Positions 8,438 through 16,631 of a stretch of 42,570 nt of DNA are shown here, piece after piece. Under the pieces are notes generated by a model. The model saw nothing but the letters and a program-made list of their open reading frames with translations. It was not told the origin of the DNA and searched no databases. How positions within the stretch are numbered: position 1 is the first letter of the stretch; each line of letters opens with the position of its first letter. The stretch is from Clostridia bacterium (GTDB taxonomy: Bacteria > Bacillota > Clostridia > Oscillospirales > Acutalibacteraceae). Location: assembly GCA_029226955.1 (NCBI GenBank), contig JAQXZA010000096.1:1-42570 (forward strand), written 5' to 3'. A program made the position numbers and the translations under genes.

Positions 8438-9733
8438 TTATAGTTCCAGGCTGTTTGCCGCAAGCAAAAATTCTTTTACTCCCATAGTTACATATCCTTT
8501 ATCATTTCTGCGTGGTTTCATACTTCGCTCAACAATAATAATTTTCTTGAATGAATCGTTTGCCTTATCAAAAGAACGGGTTTCCTGTTTCCATTTGCTG
8601 TCATTCGGAATTTCATACGCTGACTGAATATAATACCGTCTGCTACCCTGATTTGCGATAAAATCAATTTCAAGCTGTTTTTTGGTTTCCTTGCCCTCAC
8701 TGTTCTTTTCACGGATTTCAACAACACCAACATCAACATTATAACCACGATACCTGAGTTCATTGTATATAATATTTTCCATAAGATGTGTAGGTTCAAT
8801 CTGTCGGAAATTCAGTCTTGCATTGCGAAGTCCCGTATCTTCAAAATACACCTTGTATGGTGTATCAATATAGCGTTTGCCTTTTACATCATACCTTTTC
8901 ACTCTGCTGATTAAAAAAGCGTCTTCAAGATGTTTAATATATTTCGTCACGGTTGATGCACAAATACCTGAGTTTTTTACACTGTTAAAGGTATCCGACA
9001 ATTTTCTGGGATTTGTAAGCGTAGAAATTCCTGATGCCAATATATCCAGAAGTTCACCAATATCTTCATCAGAATGAAGGTTATAGCGTTTAACTATATC
9101 ACGAAGATAAACATTCTGCATTTGGGCAGTAAGATATTTTATTTTTTGTTCTTCCGTTCTCATCAGTGCTATTGACGGCAGTCCCCCATAAACCATATAA
9201 TCGTCAAATGCCTCGTCCTTTGAACCGTCATAAACACTGAAAAACTCCGAAAACGAAAGCGGCAGAATATGAATTTCATCACCTCGTCCCTCAAATTCAG
9301 TAATAATATCGCTTGACAAAAATTTTGAATTACTTCCTGTTACATAAATGTCCATATTACTTCTGCGTAAATATCCGTTCAGAACAGACTCAAAGCTGCC
9401 AAGTTTCTGAACCTCGTCCAAAAGAATATAATACATTTTGTTATCTGTTACACGTGAATTGATATAATCCATAAATTTAACAGGGTCAACCTTGCGGTTT
9501 TCTTTGTCAATTTCAAAAAGGTCTTCTCCGATAAGCCTCAGGTCATCAGCAGAATCAAAGGCGAACTTCACAATATGAGAATCATCAATGCCTTCTTCCA
9601 ACAAATGATTGCAGAACAAATTATTCAGAAGATAAGATTTTCCACAACGTCTTATACCTGTAATAACTTTTATAAATCCGTTTTGCTTGCGTACAATAAG
9701 TCTGTTAAGATATACATTTCGCTTAATCTCCAT
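8438..9733 (-). CDS. AAA+ ATPase with DUF4143 domain (COG1373 family)
   Basis: The protein has an AAA+ N-terminal half with Walker A GIRRCGKS (26-33), Walker B YYILLDEVQ (101-109) and the sensor-like VTGSNSKFLS. A winged-helix/DUF4143-like C-terminal half follows. The family is widespread and often multicopy in anaerobic bacteria; its substrate is unknown, so I assign no process. I chose the ATG at 9733 because GGGGA stands at the right distance. A longer GTG-started frame from 9745 would place its start inside that ribosome site. The gene sits alone with its own promoter and terminator between two nearly identical 93-bp repeats, which suggests a cassette inserted between uvrB and the U32 gene. 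Confidence 0.85.
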   Translation of the reverse strand: MEIKRNVYLNRLIVRKQNGFIKVITGIRRCGKSYLLNNLFCNHLLEEGIDDSHIVKFAFDSADDLRLIGEDLFEIDKENRKVDPVKFMDYINSRVTDNKMYYILLDEVQKLGSFESVLNGYLRRSNMDIYVTGSNSKFLSSDIITEFEGRGDEIHILPLSFSEFFSVYDGSKDEAFDDYMVYGGLPSIALMRTEEQKIKYLTAQMQNVYLRDIVKRYNLHSDEDIGELLDILASGISTLTNPRKLSDTFNSVKNSGICASTVTKYIKHLEDAFLISRVKRYDVKGKRYIDTPYKVYFEDTGLRNARLNFRQIEPTHLMENIIYNELRYRGYNVDVGVVEIREKNSEGKETKKQLEIDFIANQGSRRYYIQSAYEIPNDSKWKQETRSFDKANDSFKKIIIVERSMKPRRNDKGYVTMGVKEFLLAANSLEL

Positions 9734-9756
9734 AATTATCCCCACTTAATATTTAC

Positions 9757-9780
9757 GCCGTTTCCGGCGGATTTATTAAC
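9757..9780. repeat. Partial third copy of the 93-bp repeat hairpin
   Basis: CGCCGTTTCCGGCGG followed by ATTTATTAA closely matches the CGCCGTTTTCGGCGGTTTTATTAA section of the 93-bp repeats. It lies between the ATPase start and its promoter. Confidence 0.55.
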
Positions 9781-9783
9781 TAT

Positions 9784-9813
9784 ATTATAACACAACTGAC
9801 TTTAAAATAACAA
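9784..9813 (-). promoter_or_regulatory. Promoter of the AAA+/DUF4143 gene
   Basis: TTGTTA (9808-9813), an 18-bp spacer and TATAAT (9784-9789) on the minus strand, about 50 bp upstream of the start codon. Confidence 0.65.
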
Positions 9814-9819
9814 GCAATA

Positions 9820-9912
9820 TTTTAAGCATAATTCATATTTTCGCCGTTTTCGGCGGTTTTATTAAGTGCATAAGTTTATAAAAAATAACGTCTGCCTTCC
9901 GACAGACGCATA
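9820..9912. repeat. 93-bp direct repeat, copy B
   Basis: 92 of 93 bases match copy A (8326-8418). It begins 8 bp beyond the U32 gene stop codon and carries that gene's terminator (9878-9908). Confidence 0.95.
9878..9908 (-). terminator. Intrinsic terminator of the U32 gene
   Basis: Same hairpin and T-run as 8384-8414, because it lies in the repeated 93 bp. Confidence 0.75.
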
Positions 9913-9920
9913 GAGTTTTA

Positions 9921-11144
9921 TCATTTAACGGTTGTACGTTTTTTTCTGAGAAGTGAACCTGACGGAATTTCCGTTTTGCAAGGCATTTTCAGCTTTTGCA
10001 TTGCGTGTGGTGCAACATCAATCTGATTGCCGTTTTCGTCAAAAAGCTGTTCAACGATAATATTAAATGGTATTCCATCAGGTGGAAGAACATCAAGCGT
10101 ATCCCCCACAAAAAATCTGTTCCGCTGTGTCATATATGCTGTGCCGTCACTGTACTCATCACATACGGCAACAACGTCATATTCACGGATATAACCGCCG
10201 TTTGAATGAACCTGTCCCGGTTCGTTTCCAAAGAAAAATCCTGTGTTGTATTCTCTGTGGCTTACTTTGTTGAGTTCGTCGGCAATCCACGGCTGTAATT
10301 TCCAGTTATCACCCATTTTGTAATAATCGTCAAGTGCGTGGCGGTAGGCATTTGTTGTAACGGCTACATAGTATGCGGATTTTGCACGACCCTCAATTTT
10401 AAGGCTTTTTACTCCGGCTTTAAGCACCTCTGGAATATGCTCAATCATACACAAATCTCTTGAATTGTAAAGATACGTTCCGTTATCCTCCTCGACAACA
10501 GGAAAATACTGTCCGTCACGGTGTTCCTCATACAAATGATATTTCCATCTGCACGGCTGGGCACAATCGCCACGGTTTGCGTCCCTACCTGTCATATAGC
10601 TTGAAATAAGACATCTTCCCGAAAATGACACGCACATTGAACCGTGTACAAAAGTTTCGAGTTCAAGTTCGGGATTTGTTTTTGCTCTTATCTCGGCAAT
10701 TTCATCAAGTGAAAGTTCCCTTGCAAGAACAACACGCTTTGCCCCCATATCATAAAGCACCTGTGCTGTCTGATAATTTACTATTCCCGCCTGTGTCGAA
10801 ACGTGCTGTTCAACCTTTGGAGCGTATTTGTGTGCAAGCGACATAACACCTAAATCCGCAATAATAAATGCGTCAACTCCGCAATCCTGTGCCTTTTCGA
10901 GAAATTCAGGCATACGGTCAATTTCGTTATTTCTGGGCAGTGTATTACAGGTTAAATATACTTTTACATTTTTTTCGTGTGCCTTTTTTATTGAGGCTCT
11001 GAGCGTATCTGTATCAAAATTTGATGACGCAGTTCTCATACCAAATTCCTTACCGGCAAGATAAATTGCGTCTGCACCGAATTTCAATGCACTGTCAAAA
11101 CACTCAGCATCTCCGGCAGGAGAAAGCAGTTCGCCTTTAAACAT
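9921..11144 (-). CDS. Peptidase U32 family protein, TrhP-like tRNA hydroxylation factor
   Basis: The 407-aa protein has the U32 core: an N-terminal TIM-barrel-like domain beginning LLSPAGDAECFDSALKFGAD, and the hallmark segment ETFVHGSMCVSFSGRCLISS followed by GDCAQPCRW with conserved cysteines. Proteins of this kind (E. coli TrhP, Bacillus TrhP1/P2) are needed to make 5-hydroxyuridine at tRNA position 34; older annotation calls them collagenase-like proteases. Bacillus has two adjacent paralogs, whereas only one is present here. The ATG at 11144 follows a strong CGGAGG site, with a promoter just upstream and its terminator in the 93-bp repeat. Confidence 0.85.
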   Translation of the reverse strand: MFKGELLSPAGDAECFDSALKFGADAIYLAGKEFGMRTASSNFDTDTLRASIKKAHEKNVKVYLTCNTLPRNNEIDRMPEFLEKAQDCGVDAFIIADLGVMSLAHKYAPKVEQHVSTQAGIVNYQTAQVLYDMGAKRVVLARELSLDEIAEIRAKTNPELELETFVHGSMCVSFSGRCLISSYMTGRDANRGDCAQPCRWKYHLYEEHRDGQYFPVVEEDNGTYLYNSRDLCMIEHIPEVLKAGVKSLKIEGRAKSAYYVAVTTNAYRHALDDYYKMGDNWKLQPWIADELNKVSHREYNTGFFFGNEPGQVHSNGGYIREYDVVAVCDEYSDGTAYMTQRNRFFVGDTLDVLPPDGIPFNIIVEQLFDENGNQIDVAPHAMQKLKMPCKTEIPSGSLLRKKRTTVK

Positions 11145-11175
11145 ATTTCAACCTCCGATTACTTTTGATTTTTTA

Positions 11176-11204
11176 ATTATAACATTACACTATCCAAAAA
11201 GCAA
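11176..11204 (-). promoter_or_regulatory. Promoter of the U32 gene
   Basis: TTGCTT (11199-11204), 17-bp spacer, TATAAT (11176-11181) on the minus strand. Confidence 0.65.
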
Positions 11205-11217
11205 ACCCCTTTACAGA

Positions 11218-11264
11218 GTGGAGTGTGGAGTGTGGAGAGTGGAGTTAAAGTCAGGAGTCAGGAG
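11218..11264 (+). repeat. Heptad array, class GTGGAGT (copy 2), with GGAGTCA extension
   Basis: GTGGAGT, GTGGAGT, GTGGAGA, GTGGAGT (11218-11245), then a second short array AGTCAGG, AGTCAGG, AGTT (11250-11264). The last part overlaps the 3' end of the Ham1-like gene and supplies its final codons and stop. Confidence 0.85.
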
Positions 11265-11874
11265 TTGTTATACGCTCTTTAATATCAGAGAAAAATTCAG
11301 GAAAGCCGTCGTAGGTGACAGCGTTTTCTGATGTTTCCATATCGACAAAATATTTTCCTGTTTTTATATCTATTGAAAGACTGTCGAGCGGAAAGCCTTT
11401 GTTTCTTTTCTTATGCGGCTTTGATGTTATTATGAACTTTTCGCCCGCAAGAGAAATATCCATACTTTCATATACAGTATTTTCGTCAATTATAACACAA
11501 ATTCCACGTCTGTATTGTGCGGTTATGTCGCCGTATTTTTCCGCAAGTGAAGAATAATATTCTATCATTTCATCATCTGAAAGATATTTTCCGTTTATGG
11601 TTCTGACGTGAACACCGGGCTGAATTTCGTCGGGCATATTTTCAAAGTAAAGTCCGTCATCACACGAAAAAACAGGCTGTTTTAACAAATTATAATATAC
11701 AGTTGCTTTTTGTCGGGCATTTTCAAGCGGTGTGTTGCCTGTTTCTGTTACTTTCGGAACTTTGATGTTTTCAAGCTCATAAATTCCGACTACTTCTATT
11801 CCAAGCGGCAAAAGACATTTTTTCATTGCTGACAGCTTTGCTGTATTTCCTGTTCCGAAAATTATCCTTTTCAT
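11251..11874 (-). CDS. Ham1/RdgB-like non-canonical purine NTP pyrophosphatase (divergent)
   Basis: Family members hydrolyse dITP, ITP and XTP to monophosphates, keeping deaminated purines out of DNA and RNA. The opening FGTGNTAKLSAM matches the substrate-binding T-x-N-x-x-K motif. TGNTPLENARQKA and the acidic CDDGLYFENMP segment follow at the family positions. The usual GFGYDP motif is replaced by NKGFPLDSLSID, so activity could be altered. Its length of 207 aa fits the family. The ATG at 11874 has only a weak ribosome site (GGGGTGC). The last residues (TTPDS) and stop codon are encoded by heptad-repeat DNA. Confidence 0.72.
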   Translation of the reverse strand: MKRIIFGTGNTAKLSAMKKCLLPLGIEVVGIYELENIKVPKVTETGNTPLENARQKATVYYNLLKQPVFSCDDGLYFENMPDEIQPGVHVRTINGKYLSDDEMIEYYSSLAEKYGDITAQYRRGICVIIDENTVYESMDISLAGEKFIITSKPHKKRNKGFPLDSLSIDIKTGKYFVDMETSENAVTYDGFPEFFSDIKERITTPDS

Positions 11875-11911
11875 ATTTGCACCCCGTAATTTTAAAAATT
11901 CTGTATATCAA

Positions 11912-11940
11912 ATTATATTATTCTGAAAGCAATTTTTCAA
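11912..11940 (-). promoter_or_regulatory. Promoter of the Ham1-like gene
   Basis: TTGAAA (11935-11940), 17-bp spacer and TATAAT (11912-11917) on the minus strand. The rest of the 394-bp divergent gap to 12268 is very AT-rich. I see only the two opposing promoters and a short CCG-CTTAAA-CGG dyad in it. Confidence 0.7.
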
Positions 11941-12159
11941 TATAACGGACTTGATATTTGTTGTTAATTTATACATAAGAAAATATGATTTTTCAAAAAG
12001 TGACTGAAACTGTACTTTCATATACAATCATATAATAAAATTTTTGCCCTTTTTTACAGTTTTTGGCTATTTATTTTCCGCTTAAACGGCTAATTTATTA
12101 AATTTTTGTTAATTTATATAATTTTCTATTCAAAAACTCATAAAAATTCAATTAAAAGG

Positions 12160-12188
12160 TTGCAATTTCTTTTGTTTTTGTGTAAAAT
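12160..12188 (+). promoter_or_regulatory. Promoter of the PucR/CdaR-like regulator
   Basis: TTGCAA (12160-12165), 17-bp spacer, TAAAAT (12183-12188). The start codon is 80 bp downstream, leaving a leader of about 75 nt. Confidence 0.55.
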
Positions 12189-12268
12189 GTATATATTATC
12201 AATACACAGGTTCGGTATATATCTTTCAACTAATAATTTTATATCTTTAAAAGCGAGGTAAATACTTT

Positions 12269-13354
12269 ATGTCTAACAAACTGTTTCAAGGAGTAATTCA
12301 TCAAATGCGTGATACCATCGACAGAACAATCGGTGTTATCGACGAAACTTCTGTTGTTATTGCTTGCAGTGAGCTGGGAAAAATCGGAGAAGTAAACGAA
12401 CATATCACCTCCGAAATGCTTACATCTGCCGCACCTTTTGTACTTAACGGATACACATATAAATCATTCGGCAGCAAACCGAGAAACGAATATGCTGTTT
12501 TTGTTGCCGGAAATGATGATGTGGCTCAGAAATATGCGTCACTTCTTGCAATTTCACTCGGAAGTATCAAACAATACTACGACGAAAAATATGACCGTGG
12601 AAACTTCATCAAAAACGTAATTCTTGACAACATTCTTCCCGGTGACATCTACCTTAAATCAAGAGAACTGCGTTTTAATGCTGATGTAACAAGAGTTTGT
12701 ATGCTCATCAAAATTTCCGCAAAAACCGATATTTCGGCTTATGATGTAATTCAGAATCTTTTCCCCGACAAGTCAAAGGATTTTGTCATCAACATCAACG
12801 AAACCGATATTGCACTTGTCAAGGAAATTAAAAGCGACATCGACTCAAAAGACCTGGAAAAACTTGCAAGCTCTATTGTCGATACACTTTCAGGCGAATT
12901 TTACACTCACTGCGTAATCGGCATAGGAACACCTGTAATGGGCATTAAAGACCTTGCACATTCATTCAAGGAGGCTCAGGTTGCTCTTGAAGTCGGTAAG
13001 GTATTCGACACCGAGCGTACAATAGTAAGCTATGACAATCTCGGTATTGCAAGACTTATCTATCAGTTACCGACAACACTTTGCGATATGTTCCTCAAAG
13101 AAGTTTTCAAAAAGGGTTCTATCGAATCTCTCGACCAGGAAACACTCTTTACAATCCAGCGTTTCTTTGAAAATAACCTCAATGTTTCAGAAACATCAAG
13201 AAAACTTTTTGTTCACAGAAACACACTTGTTTATCGTCTTGAAAAAATTAAAAAGCTCACAGGTCTTGACCTCCGTGAGTTTGAGGACGCAATAGTATTC
13301 AAGGTTGCCCTTATGGTTAAAAAATATCTTTCTTCTAACCCGATTAAATACTGA
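12269..13354 (+). CDS. PucR/CdaR-family transcriptional regulator
   Basis: This 361-aa protein ends in the PucR-type helix-turn-helix: ENNLNVSETSRKLFVHRNTLVYRLEKIKKLTG, followed by the conserved tail LREFEDAIVFKVALMV. The middle (about 130-280) resembles the GGDEF-like linker domain of CdaR proteins. The N-terminal 100 residues may be a ligand sensor but lack a motif I can name. Family members respond to sugar diacids, purines or amino acids; no catabolic operon adjoins this gene, so its target is unknown. It has its own promoter and a strong terminator. A GAGG site stands about 11 bases before the ATG. Confidence 0.82.
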   Translation: MSNKLFQGVIHQMRDTIDRTIGVIDETSVVIACSELGKIGEVNEHITSEMLTSAAPFVLNGYTYKSFGSKPRNEYAVFVAGNDDVAQKYASLLAISLGSIKQYYDEKYDRGNFIKNVILDNILPGDIYLKSRELRFNADVTRVCMLIKISAKTDISAYDVIQNLFPDKSKDFVININETDIALVKEIKSDIDSKDLEKLASSIVDTLSGEFYTHCVIGIGTPVMGIKDLAHSFKEAQVALEVGKVFDTERTIVSYDNLGIARLIYQLPTTLCDMFLKEVFKKGSIESLDQETLFTIQRFFENNLNVSETSRKLFVHRNTLVYRLEKIKKLTGLDLREFEDAIVFKVALMVKKYLSSNPIKY

Positions 13355-13373
13355 TTTTTTTCTTTGAATTTTG

Positions 13374-13421
13374 CGACAGCACAGGCGAATTTTGCTTTGT
13401 GCTGTCGTTTTTTGTTTTTTT
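13374..13421 (+). terminator. Intrinsic terminator of the PucR-like gene
   Basis: CGACAGCACA and TGTGCTGTCG arms are followed by TTTTTTGTTTTTTT. Confidence 0.9.
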
Positions 13422-13458
13422 GGCTGATTGTATGCCGAAAAACATCTATTATTTTCAT

Positions 13459-13487
13459 TTGACGGAAAATATATTATGATATATAAT
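13459..13487 (+). promoter_or_regulatory. Promoter of the ftsEX operon
   Basis: TTGACG (13459-13464), 17-bp spacer, TATAAT (13482-13487): a near-consensus sigma-A promoter 45 bp before ftsE. Confidence 0.8.
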
Positions 13488-13532
13488 AACAATAGTTTTT
13501 AACATTTACTGCAAACTGAAAGGCGAGATAAA

Positions 13533-14327
13533 ATGATTCATTTAAAAGATGTTTCAAAGGTTTATCCTAACGGTACTGTTGCACTGAAAAATATAAGCCT
13601 TGATATAGGACAGGGCGAATTTGTATTTATTGTAGGAAATTCCGGTGCAGGAAAAAGTACGTTTCTTAAACTTTTAATTCACGAGGAAAGTGCAACATCA
13701 GGCGAAATAGTCGTAAACGGTCATAATCTTATGAAAATAAAAAAACGCAGAGTTCCCTATCTCCGCAGAACAATGGGCATAGTTTTTCAGGATTTCAGAC
13801 TTATTGACAAGATGAATGTATATGACAATATTGCTTTTGCTATGCGGGCAATAGGCACTCCCGAAAAGGCAATAAAAAAACGTGTGCAATATGTTCTTGG
13901 TCTTGTCGGTCTTGAAAACAAGGAAAAACACCGTCCGAATGAACTTTCAGGCGGTGAACAACAACGTGTCAGCCTTGCAAGAGCTCTTGTCAACAATCCC
14001 GAAATGATAATTGCCGACGAACCAACGGGAAATATTGACCCGAAACTTTCACACGATATTATCAATCTTCTTTCCGAAATAAACAAACGTGGCACTACCG
14101 TAATTATTGTTACTCACGAACACGACCTTGTAAGAGAATTTGGCGGACGTGTTATAAACATCACAGACGGTGAAGTTATCGAGGACAAAAAAATCACAAC
14201 AAAATATCACCCCGATGATGACAGTACATACAGTTTACCTGAAACAACCACGAATGAAAACGCTGACGCTGATACGGAAGAAAACAAAACTGATGACACG
14301 GCGGAAAAGGAGGAGAATAATGAATGA
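13533..14327 (+). CDS. ftsE: Cell-division ABC transporter ATPase FtsE
   Basis: FtsE is the cytoplasmic ATPase that, with FtsX, drives a periplasmic or wall-side murein hydrolase at the division site rather than moving a solute. Walker [10 protein letters not shown] (35-43), Q-loop Gln86, signature LSGGEQQRV (138-146), Walker B MIIADE (158-163) and a switch His in VTHEHD are all present. Typical FtsE is about 220-230 aa. This one has 264 aa because of an extra tail of about 45 residues very rich in D, E, T and N. Its ATG follows AAAGGCGAG, and the gene overlaps ftsX by four bases (ATGA), implying coupled translation. Confidence 0.95.
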   Translation: MIHLKDVSKVYPNGTVALKNISLDIGQGEFVFIVGNSGAGKSTFLKLLIHEESATSGEIVVNGHNLMKIKKRRVPYLRRTMGIVFQDFRLIDKMNVYDNIAFAMRAIGTPEKAIKKRVQYVLGLVGLENKEKHRPNELSGGEQQRVSLARALVNNPEMIIADEPTGNIDPKLSHDIINLLSEINKRGTTVIIVTHEHDLVREFGGRVINITDGEVIEDKKITTKYHPDDDSTYSLPETTTNENADADTEENKTDDTAEKEENNE

Positions 14328-15235
14328 AACATTTTAATTTTGGTTATCTTCTCAAAGAGGGTTTTAAGAATATATGGAATAACCGTATGATGTCGCTTGC
14401 GTCAATAGTAGTGCTTGTTTCGTGCCTTATAATAACAGGTGCGGCGTCACTGCTTTCATTGAATGTTGAACATATTATTTCGTCCGTCGGCGACGACAAC
14501 GAAATTACGGTTTATCTTGACACTGATATTTCCGACGTTGACGCTGTAAAAATAGGCGGCGAAATTGGCAAAATCAAAAATATTTCCGAATGTAACCTAT
14601 ATTCAAAAGACAAGGTTTTATCAGAATACAAAGACACTCTCGGAAACCTTTATGAAAGTATGGAGGGTGACGGAAATCCGTTCAGCAACGAATACAAAGT
14701 GCGGCTTGACGACCTTTCAAAATACAAGGAAACCGTAAAACAGATAAAAGCTATTGACGGTGTTGACAGTGTGAGTGACAGAAGTGATATTGCACGAAAA
14801 CTTACAAAGCTGAACTATTTTGTTACATTCGTGGGATTCTGGGTTGTGCTTATTCTTGCAATAGTTACGCTGTTTATTATTTCAAACACAATCAAGATGA
14901 CTATGTATTCACGCCGCTTTGAAATAAGCATTATGAAATCGGTCGGTGCTACAAATGCGTTTGTGCGGATACCTTTTATTATCGAGGCAATGACAATAGG
15001 TCTTATTTCGGGACTCATTGCGTCAGGGGTTATAATTGCAATATATAATCCTGTTCGTGACGCTGCGTCAGGAATTGTTGCGTTTATTGCAACGGCTACG
15101 GTTCCGCTTGAAAATGTATGGCTGCCTGTACTTATTTCGTTCTCGGCTGCCGGTATTCTTATAGGTACGCTCGGCGGATTTATTTCAATAACAAAATACC
15201 TCAGAAAAGAAGGAGGAGAGATTCTTGGCTGGTAA
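14324..15235 (+). CDS. ftsX: Cell-division membrane protein FtsX
   Basis: FtsX is the membrane half of FtsEX. The 303-aa protein has the standard topology: an N-terminal cytoplasmic segment, TM1 at about 22-46, a large extracellular loop (about 47-165) that normally contacts the murein hydrolase, then three TM helices at about 172-196, 218-245 and 262-288. The SRRFEISIMKSVGATNAFVR segment between TM2 and TM3 is characteristic. It overlaps ftsE by 4 bp and the downstream M23 gene by 11 bp, so the three are one translationally coupled unit. Confidence 0.95.
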   Translation: MKHFNFGYLLKEGFKNIWNNRMMSLASIVVLVSCLIITGAASLLSLNVEHIISSVGDDNEITVYLDTDISDVDAVKIGGEIGKIKNISECNLYSKDKVLSEYKDTLGNLYESMEGDGNPFSNEYKVRLDDLSKYKETVKQIKAIDGVDSVSDRSDIARKLTKLNYFVTFVGFWVVLILAIVTLFIISNTIKMTMYSRRFEISIMKSVGATNAFVRIPFIIEAMTIGLISGLIASGVIIAIYNPVRDAASGIVAFIATATVPLENVWLPVLISFSAAGILIGTLGGFISITKYLRKEGGEILGW

Positions 15236-16526
15236 AAAACATAAAATTTTAGTATCAATCACTGCTCTGTTTGCCGCTCTTATTATGGCGGCAAGTCAGA
15301 ATACCTTTGCTTTTGACGCTGATGAAACCTCAAATCAGATTTCAGAAATTGAACAGCAAAATTCCGAGTACAAACAGCAGCTTGAAGAAACTAAGGCAAC
15401 ACTCAAAGAAAAACAGGAATACAGCAAAAAATTACAGAAACAAATTCTTGACCTCAGCAAGAAAATTCAGAACAGCAATAAAAAAATTTCAAAGCTTAAT
15501 GCCACTATAAAGGCAAAACAGGCTAAAATTGACAAGAAACTTGATGCAATTCAGGACAGACTTAATCTTCTCAGAAACCGACTCCGTACAATTCAGAAAA
15601 CAAGTGATGTTTCGTCTTTGGAAATTATACTCGGTGCAAAGAACTTTTCGGATTTAATTGATAAAGCCGAACTTGTAAAAAGCCTTTCTTCCTATGACGA
15701 AAAACTCATCAAAAAGCTGCAAACCGAAATGGACACAATAAGCAAAGAACAAAAACAGCTTAAAAGCGACAAAGCCTCTGTTGAAAAAGAAAAACGCTCA
15801 CTTGAAAAAAACAAGGAAAAAATAAACACACTTTCACAGGAAAACACAAAAATTATTGAACAGCTTACAGAAACTGCCGAAAACACAGAAGACACTATAA
15901 AGAAAAATCAGGAACAACAAAAAGAACTTATTGCCGCCCTTGAAAAGTACAACGAGGAAATGGCTGAAAAAGCACGGCTGGCTGCTCAAAGGGCAAAAGA
16001 GTTAGCCGAACAAAAAGCCGCACAACAAGCCGCACAGAACAAAAATGACAATAATAACGACAGCAACAATGACGACGACACTATCGTTATTAAATCTGAC
16101 GGTTCATTTGTATGGCCTTGTCCCGGACACACATACCTCACATCAACCTTTGAGGAATGGCGAGGTTCAAGTAACCACGGTGCTTTGGATATTGCTGACG
16201 GAAGTGTTTACGGTGCAAAAGTTGTTGCCTGTTATGACGGCACGGTATTTTCCGCAAATTCAGGCTGTCCACACGATTACGGTAAAAATTCAAGCTGTGG
16301 TTGTGGCGGCGGTTACGGAAACTATGTTATGATTGACCACGGCAACGGCAAGATTTCTATTTACGGACATCTTTCGGGTGTTACAGTCAGCATAGGTGAC
16401 AGAGTTGTTGCCGGTCAGCTTATCGGTTATGTAGGTTCAACAGGATATTCAACAGGTCCTCATCTCCATTTTGAAATGCAGCAGGACGGCATAAAATACA
16501 ACCCAATGATTGAGTTTAATTCGTAA
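15225..16526 (+). CDS. Secreted M23 (LytM) peptidoglycan endopeptidase, FtsEX partner
   Basis: The 433-aa protein has a signal peptide (about 1-29), a long coiled coil (about 33-270), an N/D-rich linker (272-286) and a C-terminal M23 domain. The zinc and catalytic residues are intact: H318 and D322 in NHGALD, H382, and H413/H415 in PHLHFE. Unlike E. coli EnvC it should cut peptidoglycan cross-links itself. The architecture resembles CwlO/PcsB-type enzymes that FtsEX activates through the coiled coil, and the overlap with ftsX supports that role by inference. A Cys-rich insert (SGCPHDYGKNSSCGCGGG, 346-363) interrupts the domain and could form disulfides. Translation starts at a TTG after a strong AAGGAGGAG. 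The stop codon lies in a heptad array. Confidence 0.9.
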   Translation: MAGKKHKILVSITALFAALIMAASQNTFAFDADETSNQISEIEQQNSEYKQQLEETKATLKEKQEYSKKLQKQILDLSKKIQNSNKKISKLNATIKAKQAKIDKKLDAIQDRLNLLRNRLRTIQKTSDVSSLEIILGAKNFSDLIDKAELVKSLSSYDEKLIKKLQTEMDTISKEQKQLKSDKASVEKEKRSLEKNKEKINTLSQENTKIIEQLTETAENTEDTIKKNQEQQKELIAALEKYNEEMAEKARLAAQRAKELAEQKAAQQAAQNKNDNNNDSNNDDDTIVIKSDGSFVWPCPGHTYLTSTFEEWRGSSNHGALDIADGSVYGAKVVACYDGTVFSANSGCPHDYGKNSSCGCGGGYGNYVMIDHGNGKISIYGHLSGVTVSIGDRVVAGQLIGYVGSTGYSTGPHLHFEMQQDGIKYNPMIEFNS

Positions 16527-16549
16527 TTCGTAATGCGTAATGCGTAATT
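16518..16549 (+). repeat. Heptad array, class TAATGCG (copy 3)
   Basis: AATTCGT, AATTCGT, AATGCGT, AATGCGT, then AATT (32 bp). The first unit encodes the last residues N-S and the TAA stop of the M23 protein, in the same phase as copy 1 does for the topoisomerase. Confidence 0.9.
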
Positions 16550-16573
16550 ATTATTACATATAGCTTTTATATA

Positions 16574-16617
16574 AAAACTTCCGCCGCTTATTACAAACGA
16601 CGGAAGTTTTTTATTTA
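16574..16617. terminator. Bidirectional terminator between M23 gene and sbcC
   Basis: AAAACTTCCG pairs with CGGAAGTTTT across a loop of about 17 nt. T-runs on both sides serve the two convergent genes. Confidence 0.85.
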
Positions 16618-16631
16618 AAGAATTATTGCTG

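Noticed and set aside
8438-9733. DUF4143 ATPase as a transposase or toxin-antitoxin component
   Set aside because: The domains are AAA+ and DUF4143 with no DDE, tyrosine or serine recombinase motif and no small partner gene; only the flanking repeats suggest mobility.
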